Shown here piece after piece: positions 1 through 10,609 of a stretch of 64,000 nt of DNA. The translations under genes were made by a program, and so were the position numbers. Within the stretch, counting starts at the first letter, position 1, and every line of letters starts with the position of its first letter. The stretch is from Oxyruncus cristatus. Taxonomy: Eukaryota > Chordata > Aves > Passeriformes > Cotingidae. Location: the NCBI GenBank assembly GCA_013399855.1, contig VXAY01002607.1, positions 590,570 to 654,569 on the forward strand, read 5' to 3'. A model generated the notes under the pieces. That model was given only the letters and a program-made list of their open reading frames with translations. It searched no databases and was not told where the DNA came from.

Positions 1-23
1 CGGGCGGGAGCGGACGGGCTTAC

Positions 24-150
24 CTGCACTTGGGGCTGCTTTGGGTGACTTTCCAAGTCAAGGGAAATGTGTGTGTGTTTGGGATGGAGGCAGCAGCGCG
101 CATGCGCCATCAAACTTGCCCTGATCCCGGATTTTTCCTCCTCGCGCTCC
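24..150 (-). other. Putative 5' exon of an unidentified minus-strand gene
   Basis: On the minus strand the sequence reads CAG|GTAAGC with the exon ending at 24, a near-perfect 5' splice site. The upstream boundary is not determined. I set it near 150, because the NRF1 palindrome at 98-107 would lie close to the start site in promoters of this class. An ATG at 111-109 opens a frame of about 29 codons that stays open to the splice site, beginning MAHARCCLHP. Its Kozak context is mediocre (T at -3, G at +4) and the peptide is not one I recognise, so the exon may equally be 5' UTR. The next exon lies outside the window to the left. Confidence 0.45.
98..107. promoter_or_regulatory. NRF1-binding palindrome
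   Basis: GCGCATGCGC is a perfect self-complementary match to the nuclear respiratory factor 1 consensus. It lies inside the CpG island, about 75 bases upstream of the minus-strand splice donor. NRF1 sites of this quality normally sit within about 100 bases of the start of housekeeping or neuronal genes. Confidence 0.7.
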
Positions 151-430
151 CCTTTGCTTTGATTATTGAATTTTCCTATTTCTAACAGGAGGGCGGGCGT
201 CGCGCAAAACCCGGCCTGGAGCCCGCGGGGCGCCTGCCCCGGCCCGCCCGGGGACGGGAAAGGGGGAGCGGCGGGAGGGAGCGGGCACGGAGCGGACTCG
301 GTCTCCAGGCGGGCAGGGCAGGCAGGCAAGGCAGCGGCGCCTGCAAAACCCGGACCGGATCGCCCTCCCCTGGCAAGGGAAAAGGCGACAAAGTGTCCCC
401 ATTTCCCAGCCCGCGCGGGCAGCTGCCCGT

Positions 431-1364
431 CCCATACCCTGTCCCTGCACCAGCGGTTCCTCTCTCCCATCCGTCCTCCTTCCCAGAGGGCCTCTGGAAC
501 TTTTGTAAAATTTTCTATTTTGCAGCCTGGTGACCCCTGTTCCCCTTAGTTCCCTGAGACTCCATGGAGCTGATCAATAACTAGGCTGTGGGTATTGCTT
601 TATTCTCCAGCTGGTTTTCCTATGTTTCAGGCATGATGTTCAGTTTCTATTTTACAAACTTCTAAACTTCGATACTTTTCTTTTGCTTGTGTTCTTAGTG
701 TGGATTTCACTTAAGCTCAGAGCTGACCACTGTCTTGTTGCGCCTACAACTGTACTGTTTCTCAGTTTGGGGTGCTGGCTTTGCTGGCAGTTAGGCACAG
801 GACTAACTTTTGCGGGTCTGGATCCTAGAGAAAACGCCAAGGAACAGACATGCAAGCCACGGGCAGCCTTGCGAACTGGGCTGGGTTTGGGGGGTGTCTC
901 TGCAGGATGAGAGCCAAGAGTTCCCCTACATTTGCATGCACCTGAATTTCCAACAGGCAGGCATCGCATTTCTGTGTTAAGAAACTTTCTTCAGCTCTGC
1001 CTTTTCTTTCTGAGCTCTACCTTTCATCTCACTGACACAGCGAGTGTACATTACGGTGATGTGCACATTTTGTGGTGGTGATTCCACAGAACCATCCATA
1101 GAGACCCTTTCCTTCATCCCTGGTTCCCTCTAGGGTTCCCCAGCACCATTGCCTCTGGGGTTTGGAGGTGCTGACCATGCACTGAGTCTGAGGGACAGAT
1201 CTGCCTCCATGGCAGAGCTTGCAGGATTTGGGCCCTCGGCCCAAGCTGGGCAGCCCTGTAAACTCTTGGATCCCTTTTCTCACGGGAGCTCTGTGTCAGC
1301 ACACCCACACAGAACCCCTTGCAGGAGCGTCTTGCTCTTCCCGTGTGCTTCCCTGTCCGTGTCT
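431..1364. other. Spacer, no gene seen
   Basis: Single-copy DNA. A good plus-strand 3' splice-site look-alike (polypyrimidine tract then GCAG) ends at 525, but no matching downstream donor is found. The short open frames here show no protein-like features. Confidence 0.5.
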
Positions 1365-1540
1365 GTCTCCACCTGTTGCCTCTTGTCCGATGCTCACACC
1401 GGCAGCTCTTTGGGGCAGAAACCAGGGTTTTGCTCTGGATTTGTCAGTGCCTTGCACAATGTGGCCCTGCTCCATAATCACAGCTCCCGTGTGCTATTGC
1501 CACACACATAAATAATAACAATAATTAATAATAATAGGCT
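1365..1540 (+). repeat. Ancient amniote SINE-like repeat, 3' end
   Basis: The stretch contains AGCTCTTTGGGGCAG, then a degenerate 'tgcctagcacaatgtggccctg' block, and ends in an (AAT)n-like tail. This order is typical of the 3' end of an old MIR/CR1-tailed repeat family common in bird, turtle and crocodile DNA. It is highly diverged, so the exact subfamily is not assigned. Confidence 0.65.
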
Positions 1541-1568
1541 AATTCCTCTGATTTCGATGTGACTACTC

Positions 1569-1591
1569 ATGTGAGTAAAAGTGACTCACAT
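1569..1591. other. Perfect 8-bp hairpin containing an AP-1 site
   Basis: ATGTGAGT and ACTCACAT are perfect inverted arms around a 7-base loop. The right arm overlaps TGACTCA, a consensus AP-1 site. About five perfect 8-bp hairpins with 4-8 base loops are expected by chance in 64 kb, so this one may be coincidental. Confidence 0.4.
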
Positions 1592-2835
1592 ATGTAAGTG
1601 TTTGTGGGACCTCTGCCAGCTCTTGAGCTTTTATGGTGAGTCTCCCAATATTTGGTGCTCTCCTTTGATCCCCAGCTCCTGGAATGACATGTTTCTAGCA
1701 CTTTGTTTAAACGAGGAAGCTTGCATATGTGGCCTAGTGCTCCCAAAAGCCTCAGAAGCCAGAGGAGAAATAAGAAACTTCCAAAGAAATGGATTTTTAA
1801 TGGCTTTTGAAAAAATCCTATGATTTGGCAGCTCGGGGAGAGGAGGAGTCTGACTCATGAATTTTGAGCAGACAAGTTTAGCAATGTGCATCAATTGAGT
1901 TAAATATTTAGGTCCCTGTAAAGACTAGACTTTCGTTAACCAGGCTGAATTTACAGTGGAGAGATATCTTTCTGTGGAAATACTCAGTGTTTAAAGTGCC
2001 TGTGTCTTTGCAGAATCTGGGGTTTTGTGTATTTGCATATTGTTTGGGATTTGTCACTCTGTAGTTATTTATTTTTACCTGCTCACAGTAAGAAAGCAGG
2101 AAAATGGGGATGAAAATGGCATAATTAAACTAAATAGGACTGTGTGAGACTGTTAGAATAATTGTGGCAAGTATTTATAAATTGCTGAAAATAAAAACAC
2201 CAAACTTATTGAATTTATATGCTGGAGAGACACTGCCAGGTTAAAACCCTTGTGTTTCTGAAAGTAAATGTCTCAACTTCTGGTACAAAAGCATAAAAGA
2301 GCAGGTCCCAAGCTATGAATTCTTGCATATGAGGCATCCCTGAAGAATGAAGGGCTGGGAGAATAGGGCCCTTTAATTAAACCTGCATCGTTACTTTTAA
2401 TTGCATTTACTTATTATTTTCTCTTGTTCACTTTTTTGCATTTCTCTCATCTGGGGTGTCGAAGGCAGACTGAATGGCCTTCCTTCTGCTTGGAAGTTGG
2501 CTAATTTTGGAGTGCCGAGGAGCTATCCTAGTTAGGAGGAGAACTTGGGGACAGCCAAGTGTTTTTGGGGTGGCCCTGTTTACCCCCAAAGAGCTCTCCT
2601 GCCTGTGCTCCCCTGCACGCTGCAGGAGGGTCAGACACCCTACAAGCTGTGCCTCTGACAGCTCCAAGTCTCCTTCCAAACACACCTCACCCCAAGCCCG
2701 TTCAGCCCATCTGATGTTCACCACTCGAGCTCCAGTAAAGGCTCCTGAGCCAGAGAGATCCGGAGGTAATGACACCTTACACAGCCCGTTCGAGATAGAA
2801 AGAAAATAATTTAGCAAATTGCAAATGATGCATAC
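1592..2835. other. Spacer, no gene seen
   Basis: AT-rich single-copy DNA without a recognisable gene. The opposing open frames at 2,428-2,817 are overlapping chance frames with no protein-like composition. Confidence 0.5.
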
Positions 2836-3180
2836 TTAACTATTTATGCAGCATCTTCCTGTCATCAACCCAAAGCAATTTTACTTCCGTGTTGAACAGT
2901 GGATGAAAATGTTCTATAGATTTAACCATTGCAGGAGTTCCTTTTAAGTGGTGCAGTAATCTCTCTCCAGCTAATTTAGTGTTGTAATAAGGCACCACCC
3001 TCACAAGTCCTTTGTGTTCTTGTGTCAATACTGCCCCCAAACCAAAAGTGCTGGCATCTGCATCTGTCAGAAAAGTGGGTCTGAAGCACAGAAAGACTAA
3101 GAAAGAAGCAATATGGCCATCGGCAGAGCAGTCTCAAGAGCCTTTTACCAATTCTGGACTTACTGGATTTCATTCAGAAT
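2836..3180 (-). pseudogene. Degenerate endogenous retrovirus pol (RNase H) fragment
   Basis: On the minus strand a roughly 110-codon stretch reads as the start of a retroviral or LTR-retrotransposon RNase H domain. The diagnostic block is TDADASTFGLGAVLTQ, with the first catalytic Asp and the GAVLTQ turn, followed by a PYYNTKL segment where related pol proteins have an (A/G)YYSxKL motif. The remaining RNase H catalytic residues are not present. The frame holds stop codons at 3,134-3,136 and 3,170-3,172 and ends at a stop near 2,840, so the fragment cannot encode an enzyme. No flanking LTRs, primer-binding site or integrase are seen. The spacing fits a gamma- or epsilon-like (class I) endogenous retrovirus better than an alpharetrovirus, but this is uncertain. 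It appears old and heavily truncated. Confidence 0.7.
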
Positions 3181-3641
3181 TCCACTAAAACAAGATTTGC
3201 TTTCTCAACAAATCCATGCTATGGTTTAACAGCACTGGAAAACTCAAACAACAAACCTTCTCGAACAGAAGCTGAGTGAGAAGCACCTGGGGAGAAAGGA
3301 TGCTTCAGCACAGATGCAGTTTTCTTGCCCGTGAAAATTCCTTGCCCACTGCTCAGGATTCAGCTTGAGCCAGATCACCTCTTTCATTGGGACTGCAGAC
3401 CCCTAACCAAAGACCTCCAAGGAAAATGCTGCTCCATTTGGCTCTTTGCTCTTTCATGTATTCAACACGACAGTGGGAAAAACCCAAAGGGAAGCTTGGG
3501 CATCACTATCATCCCCTTCCCTCTTACGGCTTTCTTTGCCTGCGTTTACCAAACCCATGGGTTTACGTTTGCTAAAGCTGTGACAGGGTCATGGTTCCCG
3601 TCTTCACTATTTCCTGCTTGCCTGAACATTGAACAAACAGT
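3181..3641. other. Spacer, possibly decayed retroviral sequence
   Basis: This lies between the RNase H remnant and the next minus-strand open frame. If the provirus were collinear, reverse transcriptase should be here, but no RT motif can be read in any minus-strand frame. It may be an internal deletion or unrelated DNA. Confidence 0.35.
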
Positions 3642-4004
3642 TCAGTTGCACAAGACCATTGGCAGCTCAGATTCCACGTGCTCCTCCATCTCCAAACAGG
3701 TTTGATCTATTCCCAGCCTTTCTTCAGCTACCATAGCATGTAGTGATGCCATTAGTCGCTGCCCTTGGGGAGAGGACACCCTGCTCACTGCAAGCTTAGT
3801 GCCCATAAGACATTGCTTGTATTGAGCTACATATTTCAAATAAATTTCCATGGACTGAAATTGTAGGACACCTTTCGTGCTATTTATCATTTGGCAATTA
3901 GCAGTAACAGCATCCAAACTCATTATTAGGTCGTCCTCTGTGTCTGCTGTCCACAACTCTTGGTTAAACCCAGGAGTTTCTCTCTGAAACCCAACTTGGT
4001 GCAA
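3642..4004 (-). other. Unrecognised 120-codon open frame next to pol remnant
   Basis: An uninterrupted minus-strand frame whose product is mixed polar and hydrophobic rather than low-complexity. It has an acidic start (TADTEDDLIMSLDAV), a stretch with spaced Tyr residues (MEIYLKYVAQYKQCL) and a Glu-rich end (MEEHVE). The first codon is TTG, not ATG, so it is not a simple intact gene. It lies about 460 bases 5' of the RNase H remnant on the same strand and could be part of the same old insertion (gag-like or other), a processed-gene relic or chance. I do not recognise it. Frames of this length occur by chance several times in 64 kb. Confidence 0.25.
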
Positions 4005-5530
4005 GGTTCCCCCTTTTGCTCGGGGTGCTCATTGGCACCCTGGGCCGGGGTGGGTGCAGCTGTGCAGACAAGCTGCACTTACCTCCGGCCTGCAAGGACA
4101 CAGCAAGGATCTGACACGTCCCCTCCCGCACTGCTGGGCAGCAGTGAGATATGAGCACGAGGAGGTGGTACAAGCCATACAGAACAGAACTGAACAGAAT
4201 ATTTAGACTGATGACAGGACAGCTGCTGGTAAAAGGCTGTGTCTTTACTGCAGACTGGAGGTTAATGTACTTTATTCCCACCCAGCACATACCCCAGAAC
4301 ACTCCATCTGGCTACGCTGTGCAAGTGCAGTCTGAGAAAACTTTACATACCCTTAAAAAATTACTCACAGAAGAAAAATGAGGCTAAAACAACACGAGAA
4401 GGGCCTGGATTAAAATGCCGAAAGCAGAGAAATACATGCTGAGGGCTCTAACTCTGTCCTCAGCTCACCCTGCTTTTAGTAGAGGGGAAAGGAGGGCCGC
4501 AGTGGTGGCTCCTGTAGCTCTGAGCACACGGGCAATAATCAGGCCGAGATGTCTTGTTCCCAAAGCCCAGAGCAGGGGACATGGTTTCCATCGGCCTGCA
4601 TGTCACACTAATTCCTCAGAGAGGAAATTCAGCTCTGCTACGTGAGGAGCAGGCTGAGGTCTGGGCTGACCACTCTACCAAACTGGACTGGAACAGCCAC
4701 CCACTCCACGTGGACTATCCAACAGACATCAGGCATCTGGGACAACATTTTCCAAACCCAGCACAGACCAAGGTGCTGTCCAGGACCTCTCATCCTGCTT
4801 CACAACTCCCTGGAAGAATGAAGAAACCACTCAGACATGCACTAGAAAAATCCTGTGGACTTACTTAGTTTCGTAACGGAAAATTAAAAGTAATTGCAGA
4901 GGAGGAGGCACTTTTTCAGCTGCAAGTGCAATATTATCCGCTTTTGGTTTTTATCATTGGAGTGGCACAAGCAATCGGGGAATATCATGTGGTCATTGTT
5001 TGGCAAGTGGCATTTTCTCACAGGCAACTATTTCATTGCAAGTGCCCAGTTCAGGAGGAGGAATTGGTTGGATCCCCGTCGTCCCCTGCCCCAAATCCTC
5101 CCCGCAGAGGTGGCATTGCTTCACACTGACAGCAGTGGGGCAAGACTTATTTATGTTGAAGAGGATCAGGCCCCGCATTTTGAAACGGCAACCTTTTGTT
5201 TAGAAATATATATAATTAATATCAGTATGCAAGTATATAATACAAATATTGAAACTGTGTGAAGCAAACTAAAGGCCTAGAGACTGATACCGACTTCTGG
5301 CTGGTATAAGGGAGTGTCTACAACAATTTACTCAGCTCAGAATCTGTTTTTACCTGTTTTGTTTGCCTTACATCTATACAAAAGTTCAAGCAAAAGACTT
5401 AGCAAGAAACATTTCTCATTTAACCCCAAAATTTGTCCCAGTCTGTCCCAAAATTTCCCAGTGACTTCACTATTCTGTGTATTTGGGTAATATCCACTGC
5501 TTTAGGGCTTAATCCTAAGGGAGGTTACTA
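4005..5530. other. Spacer, no gene seen
   Basis: Single-copy DNA without a recognisable gene. At 4,083-4,089 a strong minus-strand acceptor and a strong donor are only 7 bases apart (see findings). Confidence 0.5.
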
Positions 5531-5532
5531 AA

Positions 5533-5590
5533 GGTAATAAATAAATACAGAAGAAAATAATAATAAATAAGTAACACCAATAATAAAACT
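5533..5590. repeat. Degenerate AAT/AAAT microsatellite
   Basis: Repeated AATA and AATAA units with interruptions. Similar A/T-rich units continue near 5,655-5,685. Confidence 0.6.
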
Positions 5591-5779
5591 GGAATTCAAG
5601 TGTGAAGTTGTATGTTTGTAATAGCCTGCCTGTGTTAGAAAACAATCAACTAAATAGCAATAAATAATAAAAATTTATATTAACAATCCATTTGTGCTGA
5701 TACAGACCTTCAAGTTAGAGTTCATTATATTAATTTCCTAATTAATTAAGCACTACATCACCTGGCACCTACATAGATT

Positions 5780-5900
5780 TTATTACACTTTAGAGATGGA
5801 AAACTTAAGAGTCTTGCCTAGGGACACAGTGAATCAGTGGCAGAGCCGGACACAGAACTGGAATATCCTCCACAGCTCTAAGTCTGCTTACAGCATAAAG
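5780..5900 (+). repeat. Ancient MIR-like SINE fragment
   Basis: The stretch reads as a diverged 'aaactgaggca ... gacttgcc ... cagtggcagagccggac' block. This is the core of an old tRNA-derived SINE family found across amniotes, in plus orientation. Confidence 0.7.
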
Positions 5901-6824
5901 CTGCCCTGATTTTCTGACTAATTTAGTCCAACAGATGCAATTCTCAGTGTGGAGACTCCAATTTGGGTGCAAGAGGGAGTTATTTTGTTTGAGCTTAAAT
6001 CAGTTCTTAATTATATCAAGCTAGTTATATAAAGGCAGTTTTAAAAATATCCTTGCAGGCATCTACATTTCGGGCCATTGGCTTAAAAACACACCTTTAG
6101 TTTAAATGCTGCAATTTTCCTGATAGGTCCCAAGTCCCAGCAGTTCTTCAGGTCCCTCCCAATCCGCATTTCCCAGCAAGTCTCAGCTGCACAACTGAGA
6201 AGTGCAATTTTGAGTGTCTCCGGCTGAACGGCGCAAATATTGTGAGTGCCCCGCATTTGGTTAAAGACAGAGTTACTGCAATTTAGTTTGGCCTTTTAAT
6301 AAATGGTTTTTAAGCTTTAAGCTGCTTTTAAGTCAGGCTTTGCAACCAAGTCTCAAGGGCTTGAGGAGCTGGGTTACCTCCAGCACGATGACCCTTCCAC
6401 AGTCCCTCTCCCAGGTATCACGGGACGCTTCCATCAGGGCAAGTGGAACCCCTTCCCTTTGGTCACCCTGTCCTGTGTCAGAGGAGGTGGCTTCATTGTG
6501 CCTGCCTTGCCCAGTGCTCCCTTTCCCAGCAGCGTGTGCCAGCCTGCGGGGATGGCACGGGGGCTTCCCAGCCTGGCCAAGGGAGGTGGAGGCAAACCAA
6601 GGGCTGCGTGAGGAATGCAGGAGAACTGCCCGGGATAATGGGAAACATTATTTATAGCCTGAATGCAGAAAACCTCCCCTTCCTCCCCCCTCGCCGACAG
6701 ACAAACCCATGTCCAGTAATGACAAAGTCATTACCTTTTTATTATTTTTCAATAGGGTTCAGATGTAGCGTGTCTGTTCCTTACAGCCTGTCCTGATGGC
6801 TCCGGGCTCCCGTCTCGCTGGGAA
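5901..6824. other. Repeat-free AT-rich stretch, possible conserved non-coding element
   Basis: From about 5,990 to 6,320 the DNA is AT-rich, without repeats, and has several homeodomain-type TTTAAT/TTAATT cores, as enhancers of developmental genes often do. The frames at 6,340-6,796 look like chance. The assignment rests on composition alone. Confidence 0.3.
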
Positions 6825-6847
6825 CACTCGGCTAAACGCGCCGAGTG
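6825..6847. other. Perfect GC-rich hairpin
   Basis: CACTCGGC and GCCGAGTG are perfect 8-bp inverted arms around a 7-base loop in a short CpG-retaining patch (6,798-6,850). This could be a protected regulatory element or a small structured RNA, but nothing identifies it. Confidence 0.4.
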
Positions 6848-6890
6848 GGTGTGGAGTCACCAGCCCTGCTTTAGAAAATTTGGGCCTTAC

Positions 6891-6991
6891 CCTCCCAGCA
6901 GCCTGTTATCTCACTTATTAAGGGAGAATTATAATGTTTCCCTTCCTCCCAAGAGGCATTTGGGACTACAATAAAGGCCTTGTGAGAACTG
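6891..6991 (-). other. Candidate 101-nt non-coding exon
   Basis: On the minus strand a good acceptor (TTTGATCTTGCAG) precedes 6,991 and a strong donor (GGAGG|GTAAGG) follows 6,891. Both sites fit consensus well, but no reading frame is implied and pairs like this arise by chance in a window this long. If real, it would be an exon of a non-coding RNA or a 5' UTR exon of the left-edge gene. Confidence 0.2.
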
Positions 6992-8300
6992 CTGCAAGAT
7001 CAAAGCAGGGATCCCATTGGAGAAGTTCAGCATAGTGCTGTTCCTGATAAGACACGGTTTTTGGGGATCTTAATAGAAACTACGGGCTTTTCAATAATTT
7101 TTTTTTTTCCTAGCATGAATGCTACCCTTGAAAAAAATAATTTTTTCATGTGGAAATCCTAAAATAACGTGATCCTCAGATACCGAAAAGGCTGAAATTC
7201 TTTTGGATTTGGTGACTTTTCAAGCTTTCCACTGCAGTGTCCTGTGTCCCATGAGAAGTCTCTATTCTGACATGCTTTTGCTCACTGATTATTTCACCCC
7301 GATCATTCTCTGAAAGGCTTCTTCCTCCTTCACCTGCTGCCCCTCTGTAACTCCAATCCTCCTTTTTTTTTCTTGCATTCAATGTCCTATCCCTGCTTTG
7401 TCTTTGTCTTTGTCTCCTGCTTTGTAAATGTCCTTCCCCCACTTTGTGTCTCCAACAAGACCCCTGTGTGCAGGTCTGATAACCCACGTAGCACCCATGT
7501 CTCTGGGATTTATTTTGAAATCTGCTGCTTGTTTATTTATTTCCCTTTTAGCACACCCAGCGAGGCCTGTGAGGCAGGAGATGTGAAGGGAGGTGATTAT
7601 GGGAGACTATTTCCCCTCGCCGCTCATTCATGACAAACAAAGAGCAATGATTGATGATTAAAAATGCATTCTCTGGGCTTGTTTTCTTTTGTTTTACCAT
7701 TATGGAGATATTATAAATACTGAATACTAATCAATCCAGACCTGGCGGGACCTCACAGACCTTCTGCAATCCCAGGGCTTTGCTCTTCCTTACAACCTCT
7801 GCAGCTTTCTCTTCCCTCCTTTGTTCCTAAATTAAACACCTCCATCCCAACCAAAAAGGATTAGGCCAACTTTGGGTGAATTCACAATGTCTTTTTGGGC
7901 TGGCTGGGCTCTCGCCTCTCCCTGAAGGGATTGTCTCTATGTTCAGGCACCCTGGCATTCTCCTGCCCTTTTTTGCCCTGCAGTGGGGTGAAAACAGAAA
8001 TTAATTCCTCAGATCAAAGGAAAATTTCTCTCATTTAGGAAGCCCAGAGTGCCACAAATTTGCTTGCAAAGTGGATACCTCGTGGGGAGGAGAAGAGATC
8101 AGGACGTCCCCTGTAAAACACTCTCGTTATCGGGAGCAGCAAGGCTGGATTTCTCCCTGGGCATTTCTGTGTAAAAGCCAGAGTGCCACATCTGATTCCG
8201 CAACATTACACAATGTCCAGATAAACAGCAAACTCGGTGGCTTGCATTCTTTTATCTTTATTCAGTCAAATTAACTGCTTTCTCTTTCTCTTCCTGCACC
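6992..8300. other. Repeat-free stretch, possible conserved element(s)
   Basis: No gene is seen. Two TCF/LEF-type ATCAAAG cores occur, near 6,999 and 8,012. The opposing frames around 7,176-7,633 overlap and look random. Confidence 0.3.
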
Positions 8301-9035
8301 CCCGCCCTCGCCTCATTCTCCCTCACTCGTGTAAAACACGGACACATCGCACTGGCCACCGCAAAAAAAACGATCAAAATCACCCATCCCAACTGAATGA
8401 GAAGATTCCTCTGCACTTTGGCCTAAAATTACTACTTTTCTCCGATCAGCTCTCTCCAGTGAGATTTTTCCAGTGTTCTGCTCCCTGCTGAAGTCGACAT
8501 TAAAGGTCCCACACAGCAGAGCTCTGACTGACTCCGTGTGAGCACTGTTAGGCTGAGGCTCAGCTTTTGCTGAAGTCCCCCCAGAGAGCAGACTGAGGTC
8601 CCTCTTCTGCTCCTGGCTGTACATGGAGGCACTGACAGGGACCCCAGGGTGCCATCAGAGTGTAACGGCAGCATGAGGGGTTGCCTGTGTAGCTCAGATT
8701 AAGGGAAATAAACTGCACACATTTTTCTTAATATGCTTAGAACCAGCCCAGGAATAGCTGAGCTCAGCTGGAACATATCAGGAAGGAGAAGGAAGAGAAT
8801 ATGAGCTGGGCTAGCAAGAAATTTTAGTCTGAACCATATGGCAAGAAACTGCAGTATGTTCTTATCTTGAAGCCCGAGGATTTATTTTATGCACATAATT
8901 CCCTGATCATCTTGATGTAGCATCTCTTAGGAGGATGGTGTTACACTATCTAACCACCACTGCTGGAAGTTGACAATCTCTCTATCATCTTAACTTTCTT
9001 AAATAATTTTAAATATATATCTGTGTTTACGAAAT
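8301..9035. other. Spacer, no gene seen
   Basis: The overlapping minus-strand frames at 8,313-8,674 have no recognisable motif. Otherwise the DNA is AT-rich and single-copy. Confidence 0.45.
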
Positions 9036-9037
9036 AT

Positions 9038-9108
9038 CAAGGGCCTGATCCCATTGAAGTCTGGGGAAGGACTCTAATCAGTTTGAGTAGGCATTTGGAT
9101 CAAGCCCA
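9038..9108. repeat. Ancient palindromic amniote repeat
   Basis: The arms 'gggcctgatccc' and 'ggatcaagccc' are inverted around 'attgaagtc'. This is a decayed copy of a palindromic repeat ('gggcctgatcc ... cattgaagtcaatgg') widespread in bird and reptile genomes, probably a relic of a non-autonomous DNA transposon. Confidence 0.6.
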
Positions 9109-10584
9109 CAGACGCTCACTACCCTTCCCTTTAAATATTGTATCTCTGCATCACATCTTTGCATGCTCCTCTTCCCTGGCACGCACAGGATCTTCCCCTG
9201 CCTTTGAAATCTGTGATTTTTTTTCTATGAGAACAGCATTTCTCTGTAATCTGCATAGAAAAATGGAAGTCCAAGTAACAAGGGAGCCTAAAATAGTGAT
9301 TTTTTAGTCAGCTTTATCCCTCTGTGTCTCCAAATTTGCCTCTTCCTCCCCTTCCCAGAGCAGTGTGAAACCAGCTCCTGGTGAAAGGGCCTTTGCAGCA
9401 GTGACGATAAGTAATGCGCTTCAGACTTTTGAGTTTAGCCTTGATCAGCTGGAACGTAATTAGCACCAGTTCACCAACAAATTCTGTTTGTAGACTTGTT
9501 CCACCCGAGCCAGCAGGCAGATTGATCCAAGCCACTCTTGGGTGAGCCTCTGCAACGCAACGGTATCTTTACACGGTGGGGTGTTCAAAGGAAATGTTGT
9601 TATTGCCATATTTTCAAACATATACACTTTCACCCAAAGATCCTAAACTCTCCTGGCAGTTTGTTTCAACGATACCACTTAGCATAAGCTTGGCAGAGGC
9701 AGAGGTGCGTGTGGATGCATGTCTGTATGTATATGTATGCACATGTCCCACACCCACCCACACCAGTTACTAATCCATTGGCTGATGTATTTATGGCTAG
9801 TTTGCTTACAAACCACTGCCCTCTCTGGAGCTCACAGACGCCTCCTGCAACCGCTTGCTTGCCTCAACAGCAAAACCTGCACTTCAGAAAGAGGAATACT
9901 CTGTAACCTGGCTGAGGACAGTGCCCTTCATGCACACGTGAAGTCCAGACCAGACCTGCCTTTTGGCAACGTCACCGTCAAGGTGTGCTTCCCTCGCTGC
10001 CTGGTTCATGCTCCCCCAGCCCATCTCTCTGCAGTCACAGTGACCCCCAGAGGCCCAAGGGACAGGAGGCCCCCCCTCCCTCTGCCTTCAGCTATGGCCA
10101 CTCTTGTCGCTCTCCTCCAGAAGTTTTTCCTCATATTCCTAACTCTCATGCAAAACAGACCACGTTTGGGGTTACGTGGCCTGGCAAAGCCCAAACGCGT
10201 CAGTCTGGAGCTGGATCAGAGAATGAATCTGGAACGTTCTCTCTAGAAACAGGAATCTAGAACCTAAAAGTGAACATCTGGATAATACTGTCAAGTGCCC
10301 CCTGGATTCATTTGCTCCAACCAGAACAGTGGCTGGGGCAACTCCTCAGTCCGTGATATGAAGGAAGGCAGAGAGAGACTCACACTGGTCCTGCAAATAT
10401 ATGACTCGGATTACAAAGTATGACGCCACTGAGCAGGACAATGCTGGTTAGAGACACCCAAGCTGCTGCTGAATAAGTACAGCAAGCAGTGGAAAATTAT
10501 CCCAGCCAGATCACTGTACTAATAGAGCCACACACTTCTGATATCAAGTGAGCTCAGGTGTCTCTAAAAGGCACTGCACTGTGT
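9109..10584. other. Spacer, no gene seen
   Basis: Contains a short TG/CA-rich patch at 9,705-9,770. The 175-codon plus-strand frame at 9,719-10,246 begins in that patch and has no motif or exon boundary support, so it is taken as chance. Confidence 0.5.
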
Positions 10585-10609
10585 ACGTGTGTACCAAACA
10601 CTGCAACTG

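Larger units (their letters stand above)
1..430. promoter_or_regulatory. CpG-island promoter region
   Basis: This stretch is strongly GC-rich with dense CpG dinucleotides, in contrast to the AT-rich DNA that follows. It contains GC-box-like GGGCGGG runs, a perfect NRF1 palindrome at 98-107 and a consensus minus-strand 5' splice site at 23/24. Together these suggest a TATA-less, NRF1-type promoter driving transcription leftwards, out of the window. A divergent plus-strand transcript is possible, but I see no convincing plus-strand donor. The gene cannot be named from what is visible. Confidence 0.7.

Noticed and set aside
166..189. Plus-strand acceptor look-alike (TTTTCCTATTTCTAACAG)
   Set aside because: Lies upstream of the presumed minus-strand start in the island, with no plus-strand donor downstream.
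166..549. 127-codon plus-strand frame in the left CpG island
   Set aside because: Gly/Pro/Ala/Arg-rich, shadowed by antisense frames, no acceptor-donor pair; a product of GC content.
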